Source: Gammaproteobacteria bacterium
GTDB taxonomy: Bacteria; Pseudomonadota; Gammaproteobacteria; Xanthomonadales; Xanthomonadaceae
Assembly (NCBI GenBank): GCA_025352045.1
Contig: JANXUD010000097.1
Coordinates: 1-32,993 of the forward strand
Direction of reading: 5' to 3'
Length of the DNA: 32,993 nt
Shown: piece by piece, positions 15,313 through 22,651 of the stretch
Numbering within the stretch: position 1 is the first letter of the stretch
Layout of the letters: each line of letters opens with the position of its first letter
The notes under the pieces: generated by a model
The model's database searches: none
Told to the model about the DNA's origin: nothing
The model's input: only the letters and a program-made list of their open reading frames with translations
Program-made: the position numbers and the translations under genes

Positions 15313-16343
15313 TCCCGCGACGCGACGAACGCGTCGAACAGGCCGCTGACTTCCTCCACCGGGATCAGGTCCATCACGCCCGGGAACTCCACCCGCTTGC
15401 CCCAGGCCGGCGGCCTGCCGAGGAAGCGGCGCGCAGCGTCCTGGTAGTGGTTCACCGACCAGCGCAAGTCAGAGTACGGCCCGCAGCGCTCGCGATCGGT
15501 GCAGGCGAACAGGCCCATCACCTTCGTGCCCATGGCATTGGCCATGTGCGCGGGGCCGGAGTCGGGGCTCAACACCAGGGTGGCGCGTTCGAGCAGGGCG
15601 AGTGCCTGCTTGAGCGTGTCCTTGCCGATCAGGTCGAGCGCCGGTGCGTGCATCGCCGCCAGGATCGAGTCGCCCGTGGCCCGTTCCAGCGGGCTGCGCC
15701 CGCCGCTTAGCACGATCCGCCAGCCGCGCGCGGCGGCATGGTCGGCGACGGCGGCATAGCGCTCCGGTCGCCAGTTGCGCAGCGCATGGCTGGAGCAGGG
15801 CGACACCAGCAGCGTCGGCTGGTCGCCGGGCAGCTGCTGCGCCGCCCACTCGCGCGCGGCCGGCGGCACCGGCAGGTTCCATTCGACGCGGTCCTGGCGC
15901 AGTCCCAGGGGTTCGCAGAACTTCCCGAACGCATCCAGCACGTGGTGTCCCCCGACGGGAATCCGTTCGTTGATGACCAGGGAATGGCCTTCCTTGCTGC
16001 GCGCCCAGTCGTAGCCGATCCGACGCTCCGCGTGCACCAGGGTGGACAGCAGGTTGGCGCGCAGCGCCAGTTGCATCTGCAACAGCACCTCGAAGCGTCG
16101 CCCGCCAAGCTGCCGCCGCAGCGCCTGGACGCCGGCCCAGCCCGCGCCCTTGTCGAAGGCGATCAATTCGATGCCCTCGAGTCCTTCAAGCAGCCTTGCC
16201 TCGCCCTTGCCCAGGATCCAGGTGATCGGCACGTCGGGCCAGGCGCGGCGCAGGGTGCGCAGCAGGGGCACGACATGGGTCGCGTCGCCCAGGGCGGACA
16301 GGCGCAGCAGGCAGATCGAACGCGGCGCCGCGGGCAGGGGCAA
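15297..16343 (-). CDS. Glycosyltransferase family 9 protein (ADP-heptose:LPS heptosyltransferase-like)
   Basis: The 348-residue protein has the GT9 (WaaC/WaaF) layout. The N-terminal Rossmann domain begins ICLLRLSALGDATHVVPLL, with the conserved Asp20 expected to be the catalytic base. A C-terminal nucleotide-sugar domain contains LVSPCSSHALRNWRPERYA, VLSGGRSPLE and the signature LSPDSGPAHMANAMG (Asp261). Such enzymes add L-glycero-D-manno-heptose to the LPS inner core at the cytoplasmic face of the inner membrane; which heptose step is catalysed is not clear. The start is a TTG at 16343, supported by GAGGA about 9 bases upstream and the lack of an ATG nearby. It is divergent from kdkA with only 14 bp between. 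Confidence 0.88.
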   Translation of the reverse strand: MPLPAAPRSICLLRLSALGDATHVVPLLRTLRRAWPDVPITWILGKGEARLLEGLEGIELIAFDKGAGWAGVQALRRQLGGRRFEVLLQMQLALRANLLSTLVHAERRIGYDWARSKEGHSLVINERIPVGGHHVLDAFGKFCEPLGLRQDRVEWNLPVPPAAREWAAQQLPGDQPTLLVSPCSSHALRNWRPERYAAVADHAAARGWRIVLSGGRSPLERATGDSILAAMHAPALDLIGKDTLKQALALLERATLVLSPDSGPAHMANAMGTKVMGLFACTDRERCGPYSDLRWSVNHYQDAARRFLGRPPAWGKRVEFPGVMDLIPVEEVSGLFDAFVASRDQPAL

Positions 16344-16345
16344 GC

Positions 16346-16351
16346 TAGAAT
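16346..16351 (+). promoter_or_regulatory. Possible -10 element of kdkA
   Basis: TAGAAT lies 6 bp before the kdkA ATG, so transcription starting about 7 nt later would begin at the start codon itself. No matching -35 is visible, so this is a weak call. The element also overlaps the ribosome binding region of the divergent glycosyltransferase. Confidence 0.35.
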
Positions 16352-16357
16352 TCCTCG

Positions 16358-17107
16358 ATGGAGCGGATGTCCGGCGCCGGTGGCAAGCGAGAGTCCTTCC
16401 GGGAAACGGACGGGGACGTCGCGATTGTGTTCGACCCGGCGCGGCTGGGGCAAGCCGATCCGTCGCTGTTCGACCCGGCCAGCTACGGCGCGCGCGCGCA
16501 GCCTGTCGCCAATGGCGGCGGACGTGGCGCGGCCTGGTTCGTCGAAGGCCCGTTCGGCGCTGCCGTGTTGCGTCACTACTTGCGCGGCGGCTGGATGGCG
16601 CGTTTCAGCCGCGACGCCTTCCTCTGGCGCGGCGAACCGGCCGGGCGCAGCTTCCGCGAATTCGACCTGCTCCGTCGCCTGCACGCCATGGGCCTGCCCG
16701 TGCCCACCGTCCTGGCTGCCGAACAGCGCCGCCGCGGCTGGCGCTATCGCGCGGCCATCCTGGTCGACCGCATCCCCGACGTCGAAGGCTTCGCGGCGCG
16801 GGTGCGCAAGCTTGGCGCCTCCGCCCCCTGGGAAGCCGCGGGCCGCGCGATCGCCGCCTGCCATCGCAAGGGCGCGCACCACGCCGACCTCAACGCCAAC
16901 AACCTGCTGGTGGACGGCCGCGGCGCCGTGCACCTGATCGACTGGGACAAGGGGCGCATCGAGCCCGCCATCGGCGGCTGGTGCGAACGCGTGCTGGCGC
17001 GGCTGGAACGCTCCCTGCGCAAGGAGTGCGCCGCCGTGGGCGCGGGCGTGCTGGACGCGGGCATGGCGCGACTGCGCGTGGCGCACGCGCGGGACCTGCG
17101 CGGATGA
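16358..17107 (+). CDS. kdkA: 3-deoxy-D-manno-octulosonic acid (Kdo) kinase
   Basis: KdkA phosphorylates the Kdo residue of Kdo-lipid A at the cytoplasmic face of the inner membrane; in Haemophilus and xanthomonads the core carries a single phosphorylated Kdo. The 249-residue protein has a small kinase-like fold: the N-terminal lobe includes AVLRHYLRGGWMARFSRDAF and SFREFDLLRRLHAMGLPVP. The catalytic loop is HHADLNANNLLVD with Asp177 and Asn182, and the metal-binding motif is LIDWDKGR with Asp195. No ribosome binding site precedes the ATG; Met4 is an alternative start. The stop overlaps the next gene by 4 nt (ATGA). The GT9 gene on the other side fits a common role in LPS core synthesis. Confidence 0.9.
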   Translation: MERMSGAGGKRESFRETDGDVAIVFDPARLGQADPSLFDPASYGARAQPVANGGGRGAAWFVEGPFGAAVLRHYLRGGWMARFSRDAFLWRGEPAGRSFREFDLLRRLHAMGLPVPTVLAAEQRRRGWRYRAAILVDRIPDVEGFAARVRKLGASAPWEAAGRAIAACHRKGAHHADLNANNLLVDGRGAVHLIDWDKGRIEPAIGGWCERVLARLERSLRKECAAVGAGVLDAGMARLRVAHARDLRG

Positions 17108-17862
17108 GCTGGAACCTGCGCTTCCTCGGGGTCGGCAACGCGCAGGCAGTCGAGCTCGGCTCGGCCTCGGCCGTGCTCGAGCGCGACGGCGCGCCGCAGC
17201 TGCTGGTCGACTGCGGCCAGGAAGCACTCAGTGCCTACCTCGCGCGATACGGCGCTCCGCCGGACGCCGTGTTCATCACCCACGTGCATATGGACCATGT
17301 GTCCGGGCTCGAGCGCCTGTTCTACAAACTCTATTTCGATCCCGCGCGGCGCGGGCGGGTTCGCCTTTACGTACCGGCGGCGATCGTGCCCTTCCTGCAG
17401 TCGCGCCTTGCCGACTATCCGGGCGTCCTGGCCGAGGGCGGGGCAAACTGGTGGGACGCCTTCCACGCGATCCCCGTCTCGCGCGGCTTCTGGCATGGCG
17501 GCCGCTGGTACGAAGTCTTCCCGGTCCGCCACCACTTGCCCGACACCGCCTTCGGCTTGCGCCTGCCCGGCAGCTTCGTATGGACCGGCGACACGCGGCC
17601 GATCCCGGAAATGCTGGCGCGCCACGCCGATGCCGGCGAGTTGATCGCCCACGACTGCGGACTGGTCGGCAATCCCTCGCACAGCGGGATCGACGACCTG
17701 GAGCGCGAGTACGCGCCGGCACTGCTGGCGCGCTGCGTGCTTTACCACTACGGCAGTGCGGCCGACGGCGCCGCATTGCGGGCGCGCGGGCATCGCGTCG
17801 CGAGCGCGGGCGACGCCATCGCGTTGGCCGAGCCGAGCGGCGCCGAGGTGTCGCCGCCGTGA
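17104..17862 (+). CDS. MBL-fold metallo-hydrolase (RNase Z-like)
   Basis: A 252-residue metallo-beta-lactamase fold protein. The metal motif HVHMDH is at 60-65, with further probable ligands at His143/His144, Asp163 (WTGDTRP), His183-Asp184 (AHDCG) and His215 (YHYGS). The start LRFLGVGNAQAVELGSAS resembles RNase Z and other phosphodiesterase-type members rather than glyoxalase or lactamase. No exosite for tRNA is apparent, so a tRNA 3' processing role should not be assumed. The ATG overlaps the kdkA stop and its stop overlaps the GTG of moaA, placing it in the middle of a tightly coupled unit. Substrate is unknown; a role linked to LPS is only inferred from position. Confidence 0.85.
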   Translation: MSWNLRFLGVGNAQAVELGSASAVLERDGAPQLLVDCGQEALSAYLARYGAPPDAVFITHVHMDHVSGLERLFYKLYFDPARRGRVRLYVPAAIVPFLQSRLADYPGVLAEGGANWWDAFHAIPVSRGFWHGGRWYEVFPVRHHLPDTAFGLRLPGSFVWTGDTRPIPEMLARHADAGELIAHDCGLVGNPSHSGIDDLEREYAPALLARCVLYHYGSAADGAALRARGHRVASAGDAIALAEPSGAEVSPP

Positions 17863-18926
17863 GCACCACCACGACGGGTCCCGTTGCACGCGATGTCGCT
17901 ACGGAGGACGTCCCAGGGCCACGCGACCGGCTCGGCCGGCCGCTGCGCGACTTGCGCATCTCGGTGATCGAGACCTGCAATTATCGCTGTCCCTATTGCA
18001 TGCCCGAGGGCGCGACGCCGGAAGAAGGTCCGCTCGATGCCACCCGCCGGCTGGATTTCGACGCGATCGAGGCGGTGGCACGCAGCGCGGTGCGCCTGGG
18101 TGCGCGCAAGCTGCGCCTGACCGGGGGCGAGCCCCTGCTGCGGCGCGGGCTGGAACAACTGGTGGCGCGCCTTGCCGCGATTCCCGGCGTCGAGGACCTG
18201 GCGCTGACGACCAACGGCTCGCTGCTTGCCGCGAAGGCGCGCAGCCTGCGCGAGGCGGGCCTGCATCGCCTGACTATCAGCCTGGATGCGCTGGACCCCG
18301 GGCTGTTCGCGCAACTGTCCGGCGGGCGCGGCAGGCTCGGTGACGTGCTCGCGGGCATCGCCGCCGCGGAGGACGCGGGTTTCGGCCCGCTCAAGTTCAA
18401 CGTGGTCGTGCAGCGTGGCGTCAACGAAGGCGAGGTTCTGCCCCTGCTCGAGCGCTTCCGCGGCAGTGGGCATGTGGTTCGCTTCATCGAGTACATGGAC
18501 GTCGGCAGTTGCAACGGCTGGCGTCGCGAGGCGGTCGTGCCGTCGGTCGAGCTGCGCGACCGCATCGCCGCGCGCTGGCCGCTTCGGGCGAGGGGGCGGT
18601 CTTACCGGGGCGAAGTCGCGGATCGCTACCAGTACCTGGACGGGCAGGGCGAGATCGGCTTCGTGAGTTCGGTGACGGCGCCTTTCTGCGGCGACTGCCA
18701 CCGCGCGCGCCTGTCCGCGGACGGCCGGCTGCACACCTGCCTGTTCGCGAGCAGTGGGTACGACCTCAAGCCTGCCCTCGACGATGGGGCCCCCGCGCTC
18801 GATGCCGCGATCGCGCAGGCGTGGCTGGGACGCGGCGACCGTTACAGCGAATTGCGTTCGGATGCGACCCCGCCGGCGGGCGCGCCGGTGCGGCGTCGGA
18901 TCGAAATGTTCTACATCGGGGGCTAG
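17859..18926 (+). CDS. moaA: GTP 3',8-cyclase MoaA (radical SAM, molybdenum cofactor)
   Basis: MoaA converts GTP to 3',8-cyclo-7,8-dihydro-GTP, the first step of molybdopterin synthesis. The 355-residue protein has both iron-sulfur sites: the radical SAM cluster at Cys40, Cys44 and Cys47 (ETCNYRCPYCMPEG) and the C-terminal cluster at Cys277, Cys280 and Cys294 (CGDCHRARLSADGRLHTC). The SAM-binding TGGEPLLR follows, and the C-terminal GlyGly tail (YIGG) needed for activity is present. The GTG start overlaps the stop of the MBL gene (GTGA). It adds an N-terminal stretch of about 22 residues before DRLGRPLRDLRIS. The moaC ATG follows the stop with no gap. Confidence 0.96.
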   Translation: MSTTTTGPVARDVATEDVPGPRDRLGRPLRDLRISVIETCNYRCPYCMPEGATPEEGPLDATRRLDFDAIEAVARSAVRLGARKLRLTGGEPLLRRGLEQLVARLAAIPGVEDLALTTNGSLLAAKARSLREAGLHRLTISLDALDPGLFAQLSGGRGRLGDVLAGIAAAEDAGFGPLKFNVVVQRGVNEGEVLPLLERFRGSGHVVRFIEYMDVGSCNGWRREAVVPSVELRDRIAARWPLRARGRSYRGEVADRYQYLDGQGEIGFVSSVTAPFCGDCHRARLSADGRLHTCLFASSGYDLKPALDDGAPALDAAIAQAWLGRGDRYSELRSDATPPAGAPVRRRIEMFYIGG

Positions 18927-19445
18927 ATGGCGAAGCGCTTGAGCCACGTGGATGCCAGCGGCCACCCCGCGATGGTGGATGTGTCCGCCAAGCCGGTCAC
19001 GGCGCGTGAAGCCGTGGCCGAATCGCGGGTGCGGTTCCCGGCCGCGGTGGCCGGCAGCCTGCGCGCCTCGGGACTGCGCAGTGCCAAGGGCCCGATCGTG
19101 GACACCGCGATCATCGCCGCCACCCTGGCGGTCAAGCGAACCCACGAGCTGATCCCGTTCTGCCATCCGCTGCCGATCGACGGCTGCCGGGTGACGATCG
19201 CCTGGGATGGCGACACGGCCCTGCGGATCGAATGCGCGGTGCGCAGCGTGCACCGCACGGGTGTCGAGATGGAGGCCCTGACCGGTGCCAGCATCGCGGC
19301 ATTGACGGTGTACGACATGTGCAAGGCGCTGACGCACGCCATCGTGATCGGCCCGACGCGTCTGCTGTCCAAGCGCGGCGGAAAGCGCGACATCGGAGTC
19401 GCAACCGCCGCCCGCCGTGAGCGCAGCGCGAAGCCTGCGCCATGA
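18927..19445 (+). CDS. moaC: Cyclic pyranopterin monophosphate synthase MoaC
   Basis: MoaC converts the MoaA product to cyclic pyranopterin monophosphate. The 172-residue protein carries the family residues: Lys54, [10 protein letters not shown] (Cys79, His80), the [11 protein letters not shown] segment with Glu114 and Glu116, and VYDMCKAL with Asp130 and Lys133 expected in the active site. The ATG starts immediately after the moaA stop (TAGATG), and the moaD ATG overlaps the moaC stop by 4 nt. The last 15 residues are a basic tail beyond the usual end. Co-expression with moaA, moaD and moaE is practically certain from the spacing. Confidence 0.97.
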   Translation: MAKRLSHVDASGHPAMVDVSAKPVTAREAVAESRVRFPAAVAGSLRASGLRSAKGPIVDTAIIAATLAVKRTHELIPFCHPLPIDGCRVTIAWDGDTALRIECAVRSVHRTGVEMEALTGASIAALTVYDMCKALTHAIVIGPTRLLSKRGGKRDIGVATAARRERSAKPAP

Positions 19446-19678
19446 CGGTGACCGTGCTCTATTTCGCCGCGCTGCGCGACGCCGCCGGTTGCGCGTCCGA
19501 ACAGCTTGCGACGCCTGCCGACCTGTCGACCCTGTACGCCGGCCTGCGCGCCCGGCACGGCTTCAGCTTCGAGGCGCGCTCCCTGCGCGTTGCCGTGGAC
19601 GGCGAGTTTCGCGACTGGAGCCATGCGTTGGCCGATGGCGCGGAAGTGGCCTTCATCCCGCCCGTGTCCGGTGGCTGA
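19442..19678 (+). CDS. moaD: Molybdopterin synthase sulfur carrier subunit MoaD
   Basis: MoaD is the ubiquitin-like small subunit that carries a thiocarboxylate on its C-terminal glycine and donates sulfur to make molybdopterin. The 78-residue protein starts [17 protein letters not shown], shows the DGEFRDW turn, and ends AFIPPVSGG, with the essential terminal GlyGly. The ATG overlaps the moaC stop (ATGA) and its stop lies one base before moaE, so MoaD and MoaE, which form a heterotetramer, are translated together. Confidence 0.96.
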   Translation: MTVTVLYFAALRDAAGCASEQLATPADLSTLYAGLRARHGFSFEARSLRVAVDGEFRDWSHALADGAEVAFIPPVSGG

Positions 19679-19679
19679 G

Positions 19680-20126
19680 ATGGCGCGCTTCCGGCTTGCC
19701 GATGCCCCGTTCGACATCCCGCCCCTGCGCGCCCGGCTGGAGTCGCCACGCGCCGGCGCGATCGCCGTTTTCGAAGGCCGCGTTCGCGACCACCACGCTG
19801 GCCGCCAGGTCGCAGGGCTGCGCTACGAGGCCTATGCCGCGCTGGCGGAAAAGGAAGGCGAGGCCGTGCTTGCCGAGGCTTGCGCGCGATTTGCGATCGA
19901 GGACGCCGCCTGCGTGCATCGCGCCGGCGAGCTGGCGATCGGCGAGATGGCCGTCTGGGTGGGAGTGGCGGCCGCGCACCGCGACGCGGCCTTCGACGCC
20001 TGCCGCTGGATCATCGACGAGGTGAAGGCGCGGGTGCCGATCTGGAAGCACGAACGCTACGCCGACGACGCCGGCGCGCCCGCGGCCTGGCTGCATCCGC
20101 TGGACGCGCCGCCGGCCGGGACATAG
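19680..20126 (+). CDS. moaE: Molybdopterin synthase catalytic subunit MoaE
   Basis: MoaE adds two sulfurs from MoaD to cyclic pyranopterin monophosphate. The 148-residue protein shows the conserved GAIAVFEGRVRDH, LRYEAYAALAEKE, VHRAGELAIGEMAVWV and AFDACRWIIDEVKARVPIWKHE; Lys116 and Lys123 correspond to the two active-site lysines of E. coli MoaE (119 and 126). The ATG one base after moaD is clear. It is the last gene of the kdkA-MBL-moaACDE unit; its stop is only 22 bp from the 3' end of the convergent 4.5S RNA gene, and no terminator is seen between them. moaB is not in the window. Confidence 0.96.
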   Translation: MARFRLADAPFDIPPLRARLESPRAGAIAVFEGRVRDHHAGRQVAGLRYEAYAALAEKEGEAVLAEACARFAIEDAACVHRAGELAIGEMAVWVGVAAAHRDAAFDACRWIIDEVKARVPIWKHERYADDAGAPAAWLHPLDAPPAGT

Positions 20127-20148
20127 GAGGTCGCAGGGTTGGCAGCAG

Positions 20149-20261
20149 GGTGGCAGCCCTTGCCGGCTGGCCCCGGCGCCCGAATCAGTCAATACCGTTG
20201 CTGCCTTCCGGCCCTGGCGGAGTTTTCGACCTATCGTCGCGGGGGGCCGACAAGGACCACC
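20149..20261 (-). ncRNA. ffs: 4.5S RNA (signal recognition particle RNA)
   Basis: On the minus strand the tip contains GCCAGGGCCGGAAGGCAGCA, the hallmark SRP RNA apical region that binds Ffh. The 5' and 3' ends pair: GGTGG with CCACC, CCTTG with CAAGG and GGCCCC with GGGGCC, forming the long hairpin of a small bacterial SRP RNA. The predicted length of 113 nt agrees with the 114 nt of E. coli 4.5S RNA. The ends are set by pairing and may be off by a few bases. It lies 20 bp downstream of tRNA-Ser(GGA) on the same strand, and its neighbour dnaX-ebfC-recR is the same as beside the SRP RNA of many bacteria. Confidence 0.92.
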
Positions 20262-20281
20262 ATTGAACTGCATGGAACTGG

Positions 20282-20374
20282 TGGCGGAGAGAGAGGGATT
20301 CGAACCCTCGGTACGGTTTTAAATCGTACACACACTTTCCAGGCGTGCTCCTTAAACCACTCGGACACCTCTCC
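20282..20374 (-). tRNA. tRNA-Ser (anticodon GGA)
   Basis: A 93-nt class II tRNA on the minus strand. The acceptor GGAGAGG pairs with TCTCTCC (one G-T pair). The anticodon stem CACGC/GTGTG holds the loop CTGGAAA, so the anticodon is GGA. A long variable arm (GTACGATTTAAAACCGTAC) and the T-arm GAGGG-TTCGAAT-CCCTC follow, and CCA is encoded. It precedes the 4.5S RNA by 20 bp. Confidence 0.97.
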
Positions 20375-20427
20375 GTATTGGTCCTGGCGTGCGGCACGCG
20401 GCTGCAAGCGCCTGAAACAAGCGGGAA

Positions 20428-20456
20428 ATGATAACCCGCTGGCCCTTTCCGGACAA
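20428..20456 (-). promoter_or_regulatory. Promoter for tRNA-Ser(GGA) and probably 4.5S RNA
   Basis: On the minus strand TTGTCC (20456-20451) and TATCAT (20433-20428) are exactly 17 bp apart. The expected start near 20421 gives about a 47-nt leader before the tRNA. No separate strong promoter is visible in the 20 bp before the 4.5S RNA. Confidence 0.6.
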
Positions 20457-20487
20457 GGCGATCGGACCAGGCGAGGCCGCGTGGCGC

Positions 20488-20516
20488 TTGGCCCCCCGCC
20501 CCCCGCTTGGCACAAT
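20488..20516 (+). promoter_or_regulatory. Promoter for dnaX
   Basis: TTGGCC (20488-20493) and CACAAT (20511-20516) are 17 bp apart, each matching four of six consensus bases. The expected start is about 19 nt before the dnaX ATG. It is back-to-back with the tRNA-Ser promoter. Confidence 0.5.
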
Positions 20517-20541
20517 GAAGGGTATCCCCACGAGTCCCGCC

Positions 20542-22269
20542 ATGTCCTACCTGGTCCTCGCCCGAAAATGGCGCCCGAAGCGCTTCGCTGAACTGGTCGG
20601 GCAGGAACACGTCGTGCGGGCGCTGTCGAATGCGCTCGAGACTGGCCGCGTGCACCACGCCTTCCTGTTCACCGGGACCCGCGGCGTGGGCAAGACCACC
20701 ATCGCGCGGATCTTCGCCAAGTCGCTGAACTGCGAGCGGGGCGCCGGCGCCGAGCCCTGCGGCGAGTGCGCGGCCTGCCTGGACATCGACGCCGGCCGTT
20801 TCGTGGACCTGCTGGAGATCGACGCCGCCAGCAATACCGGCGTGGACGACGTGCGCGCCCTGATCGAGAACGCGCAGTACATGCCCGCGCGGGGCCGCAC
20901 CAAGGTCTACCTGATCGACGAAGTGCACATGCTGTCGAAGAGCGCCTTCAACGCACTGCTGAAGACGCTCGAGGAGCCGCCCGGCCACGTCAAGTTCCTG
21001 CTCGCCACCACCGACCCGCAGAAACTGCCGGTGACGGTGTTGTCGCGCTGCCTGCAATTCAACCTGCGCCGGCTGGAACCGGCGCAGATCGGCGGGCAGA
21101 TCACCCGCATCCTCGCCGCCGAAGGCATCGCCGCCGAGCCCGAGGCGGTCGCGCTGCTGGCGCGTGCCGCCGACGGCAGCCTGCGCGACGGCTTGTCCCT
21201 GCTCGACCAGGCGATCGCGCATGCGGGCGGGGCGCTGGACGCGGCATCGGTGAACGCGATGCTCGGCACCGTCGAGCGCGCCCAGGTCGGCGCGCTGATC
21301 GAGGCCCTGGCCGATGGCGACGGTGCCGCCTTGCTGGCCGAAGTCGAGGCCATGGCCGCGTTCTCGCCGGATTTCGGCCAGGTGCTCGAGGACCTGGCGA
21401 TCGAGCTGCATCGCCTGCAACTGCGCCAGTTGGTGCCCAGCCTGGAACTGGAGGCAACCCGCGTCGACACCGACGGACTGGCCGCGCGGCTGTCGCCGGA
21501 CATCGTGCAGCTTTGGTACCAGATGGCGGTGAATGGCCGCCGCGACATCGGCTTTGCGCCGAGTGCACGCGCCGGGTTCGAAATGAGCCTGCTGCGCATG
21601 CTGGCGTTCCGGCCCGACGATGTTGGTGCCTCCGGCCAGGCGGCACGTCCTGCCACGGTGGCGACGAGTCCGGCCACGGCCATGGCCCCGCGTGCGACGC
21701 GCGCCGAAGCACCGGCCGAGCCTGCGAAAGTTGATACCCCCGCGCCTCCCACCCGGGCCGAGCCCACGCCGCCGCCAGGAGCGACCGCACCGCCGCAAGC
21801 ACCGGCCACGCCGCCGCCAACACCGGCCACGCCGCCACTGGCCGAGGCTACGCCATCGCCGCCGCGGGCCACCGCGCTGCGCAGCGCCGAGGATTGGCTC
21901 GAGCTCGTGCCTAGCCTGGGACTGAAGGGTCCGACCCTGCAACTGGCGTCGCATTCGCAGTTCGTCGCCTTCGACGACGGCATCCTGCGCCTGCACCTGC
22001 CGGCCGAGGACGCGCACCTGCGCAGCGACAACACGGCGCGCCAGTTGACCGCCGCGTTGGCCACCGCGCTGGGCGCCCCGCCGCAGCTGCGCTTCGAGGC
22101 CCAGCCCCCGGCCAGCGGCGACACCGTGCAGCTGCGCCAGGCCCGCGCCCGCGACGCCCGGCAGCAGGCGGCCGAAGCCGATTTCCGTTCCGATCCCGTG
22201 GTCGCCTCGCTGCTCGGTGCAGGCGGCAATATCGTCCCCGATTCGATCCGCCCCCTTCCGGAGAAATGA
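20542..22269 (+). CDS. dnaX: DNA polymerase III subunit tau/gamma
   Basis: DnaX is the clamp-loader ATPase and organiser of the replicase. From the ATG at 20542 it has 575 residues. The AAA+ module has Walker A GTRGVGKT (45-52), four zinc-binding cysteines (64, 73, 76, 79; EPCGECAACLD), Walker B VYLIDEVH (122-129) and the SRC motif (168-170). Domain III runs to about 370. A Pro/Ala/Thr-rich linker (about 375-450) precedes the tau-specific C-terminal domain that contacts the alpha subunit. No A-rich slippery heptamer like that of E. coli is seen, so a short gamma form by frameshifting is not predicted. The ebfC GTG follows after 3 bp. Confidence 0.96.
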   Translation: MSYLVLARKWRPKRFAELVGQEHVVRALSNALETGRVHHAFLFTGTRGVGKTTIARIFAKSLNCERGAGAEPCGECAACLDIDAGRFVDLLEIDAASNTGVDDVRALIENAQYMPARGRTKVYLIDEVHMLSKSAFNALLKTLEEPPGHVKFLLATTDPQKLPVTVLSRCLQFNLRRLEPAQIGGQITRILAAEGIAAEPEAVALLARAADGSLRDGLSLLDQAIAHAGGALDAASVNAMLGTVERAQVGALIEALADGDGAALLAEVEAMAAFSPDFGQVLEDLAIELHRLQLRQLVPSLELEATRVDTDGLAARLSPDIVQLWYQMAVNGRRDIGFAPSARAGFEMSLLRMLAFRPDDVGASGQAARPATVATSPATAMAPRATRAEAPAEPAKVDTPAPPTRAEPTPPPGATAPPQAPATPPPTPATPPLAEATPSPPRATALRSAEDWLELVPSLGLKGPTLQLASHSQFVAFDDGILRLHLPAEDAHLRSDNTARQLTAALATALGAPPQLRFEAQPPASGDTVQLRQARARDARQQAAEADFRSDPVVASLLGAGGNIVPDSIRPLPEK

Positions 22270-22272
22270 CCC

Positions 22273-22593
22273 GTGCGTGGAAACATCGCCCAGATGATGC
22301 AGCAGGCCCAGCGCATGCAGGAAAACCTCCAGCGGGTGCAGGATGAATTGGCCCTGCTCGAAGTGACGGGCCAGTCCGGCGGCGGCATGGTCAGCGTGAC
22401 CATAACCGGCAAGTACGAAGCGCGCCGCGTGCACGTCGATCCCTCGGTGCTCGGCGATGCGGAGATGCTCGAGGACCTGGTGCAGGCGGCGTTCAACGAC
22501 GCCGTCGCGAAAGCCAACGAGGAAAGCGCCAGGCGCATGTCCGCCGCCACCGCCGGCATGCCGATCCCGCCCGGCATGAAGTTGCCGTTTTGA
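22273..22593 (+). CDS. ebfC: YbaB/EbfC family nucleoid-associated protein
   Basis: A 106-residue small dimeric DNA-binding protein of the YbaB/EbfC family, which coats or binds DNA with little sequence specificity. The features are the N-terminal helix MRGNIAQMMQQAQRMQENL, the central strand region GGGMVSVTITGKYEARRVHVDP and the C-terminal helix with AKANEESARRM, ending MPIPPGMKLPF. The start is a GTG three bases after the dnaX stop, indicating translational coupling. The dnaX-ebfC-recR order is conserved in very distant bacteria. The exact biological role is not known for most family members. Confidence 0.95.
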   Translation: MRGNIAQMMQQAQRMQENLQRVQDELALLEVTGQSGGGMVSVTITGKYEARRVHVDPSVLGDAEMLEDLVQAAFNDAVAKANEESARRMSAATAGMPIPPGMKLPF

Positions 22594-22651
22594 CCAGGAT
22601 GCCGCTCGCGGATCGTGCCCGTAACCACGCGGCGGGCGGTTCGGCTTGAAC

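Noticed and set aside
21700-21760. Possible programmed frameshift in dnaX to make a gamma form.
   Set aside because: A GAAAG with a TGA in the +1 frame is present, but there is no A6G-type slippery heptamer and no evident stimulatory stem, so there is no support.
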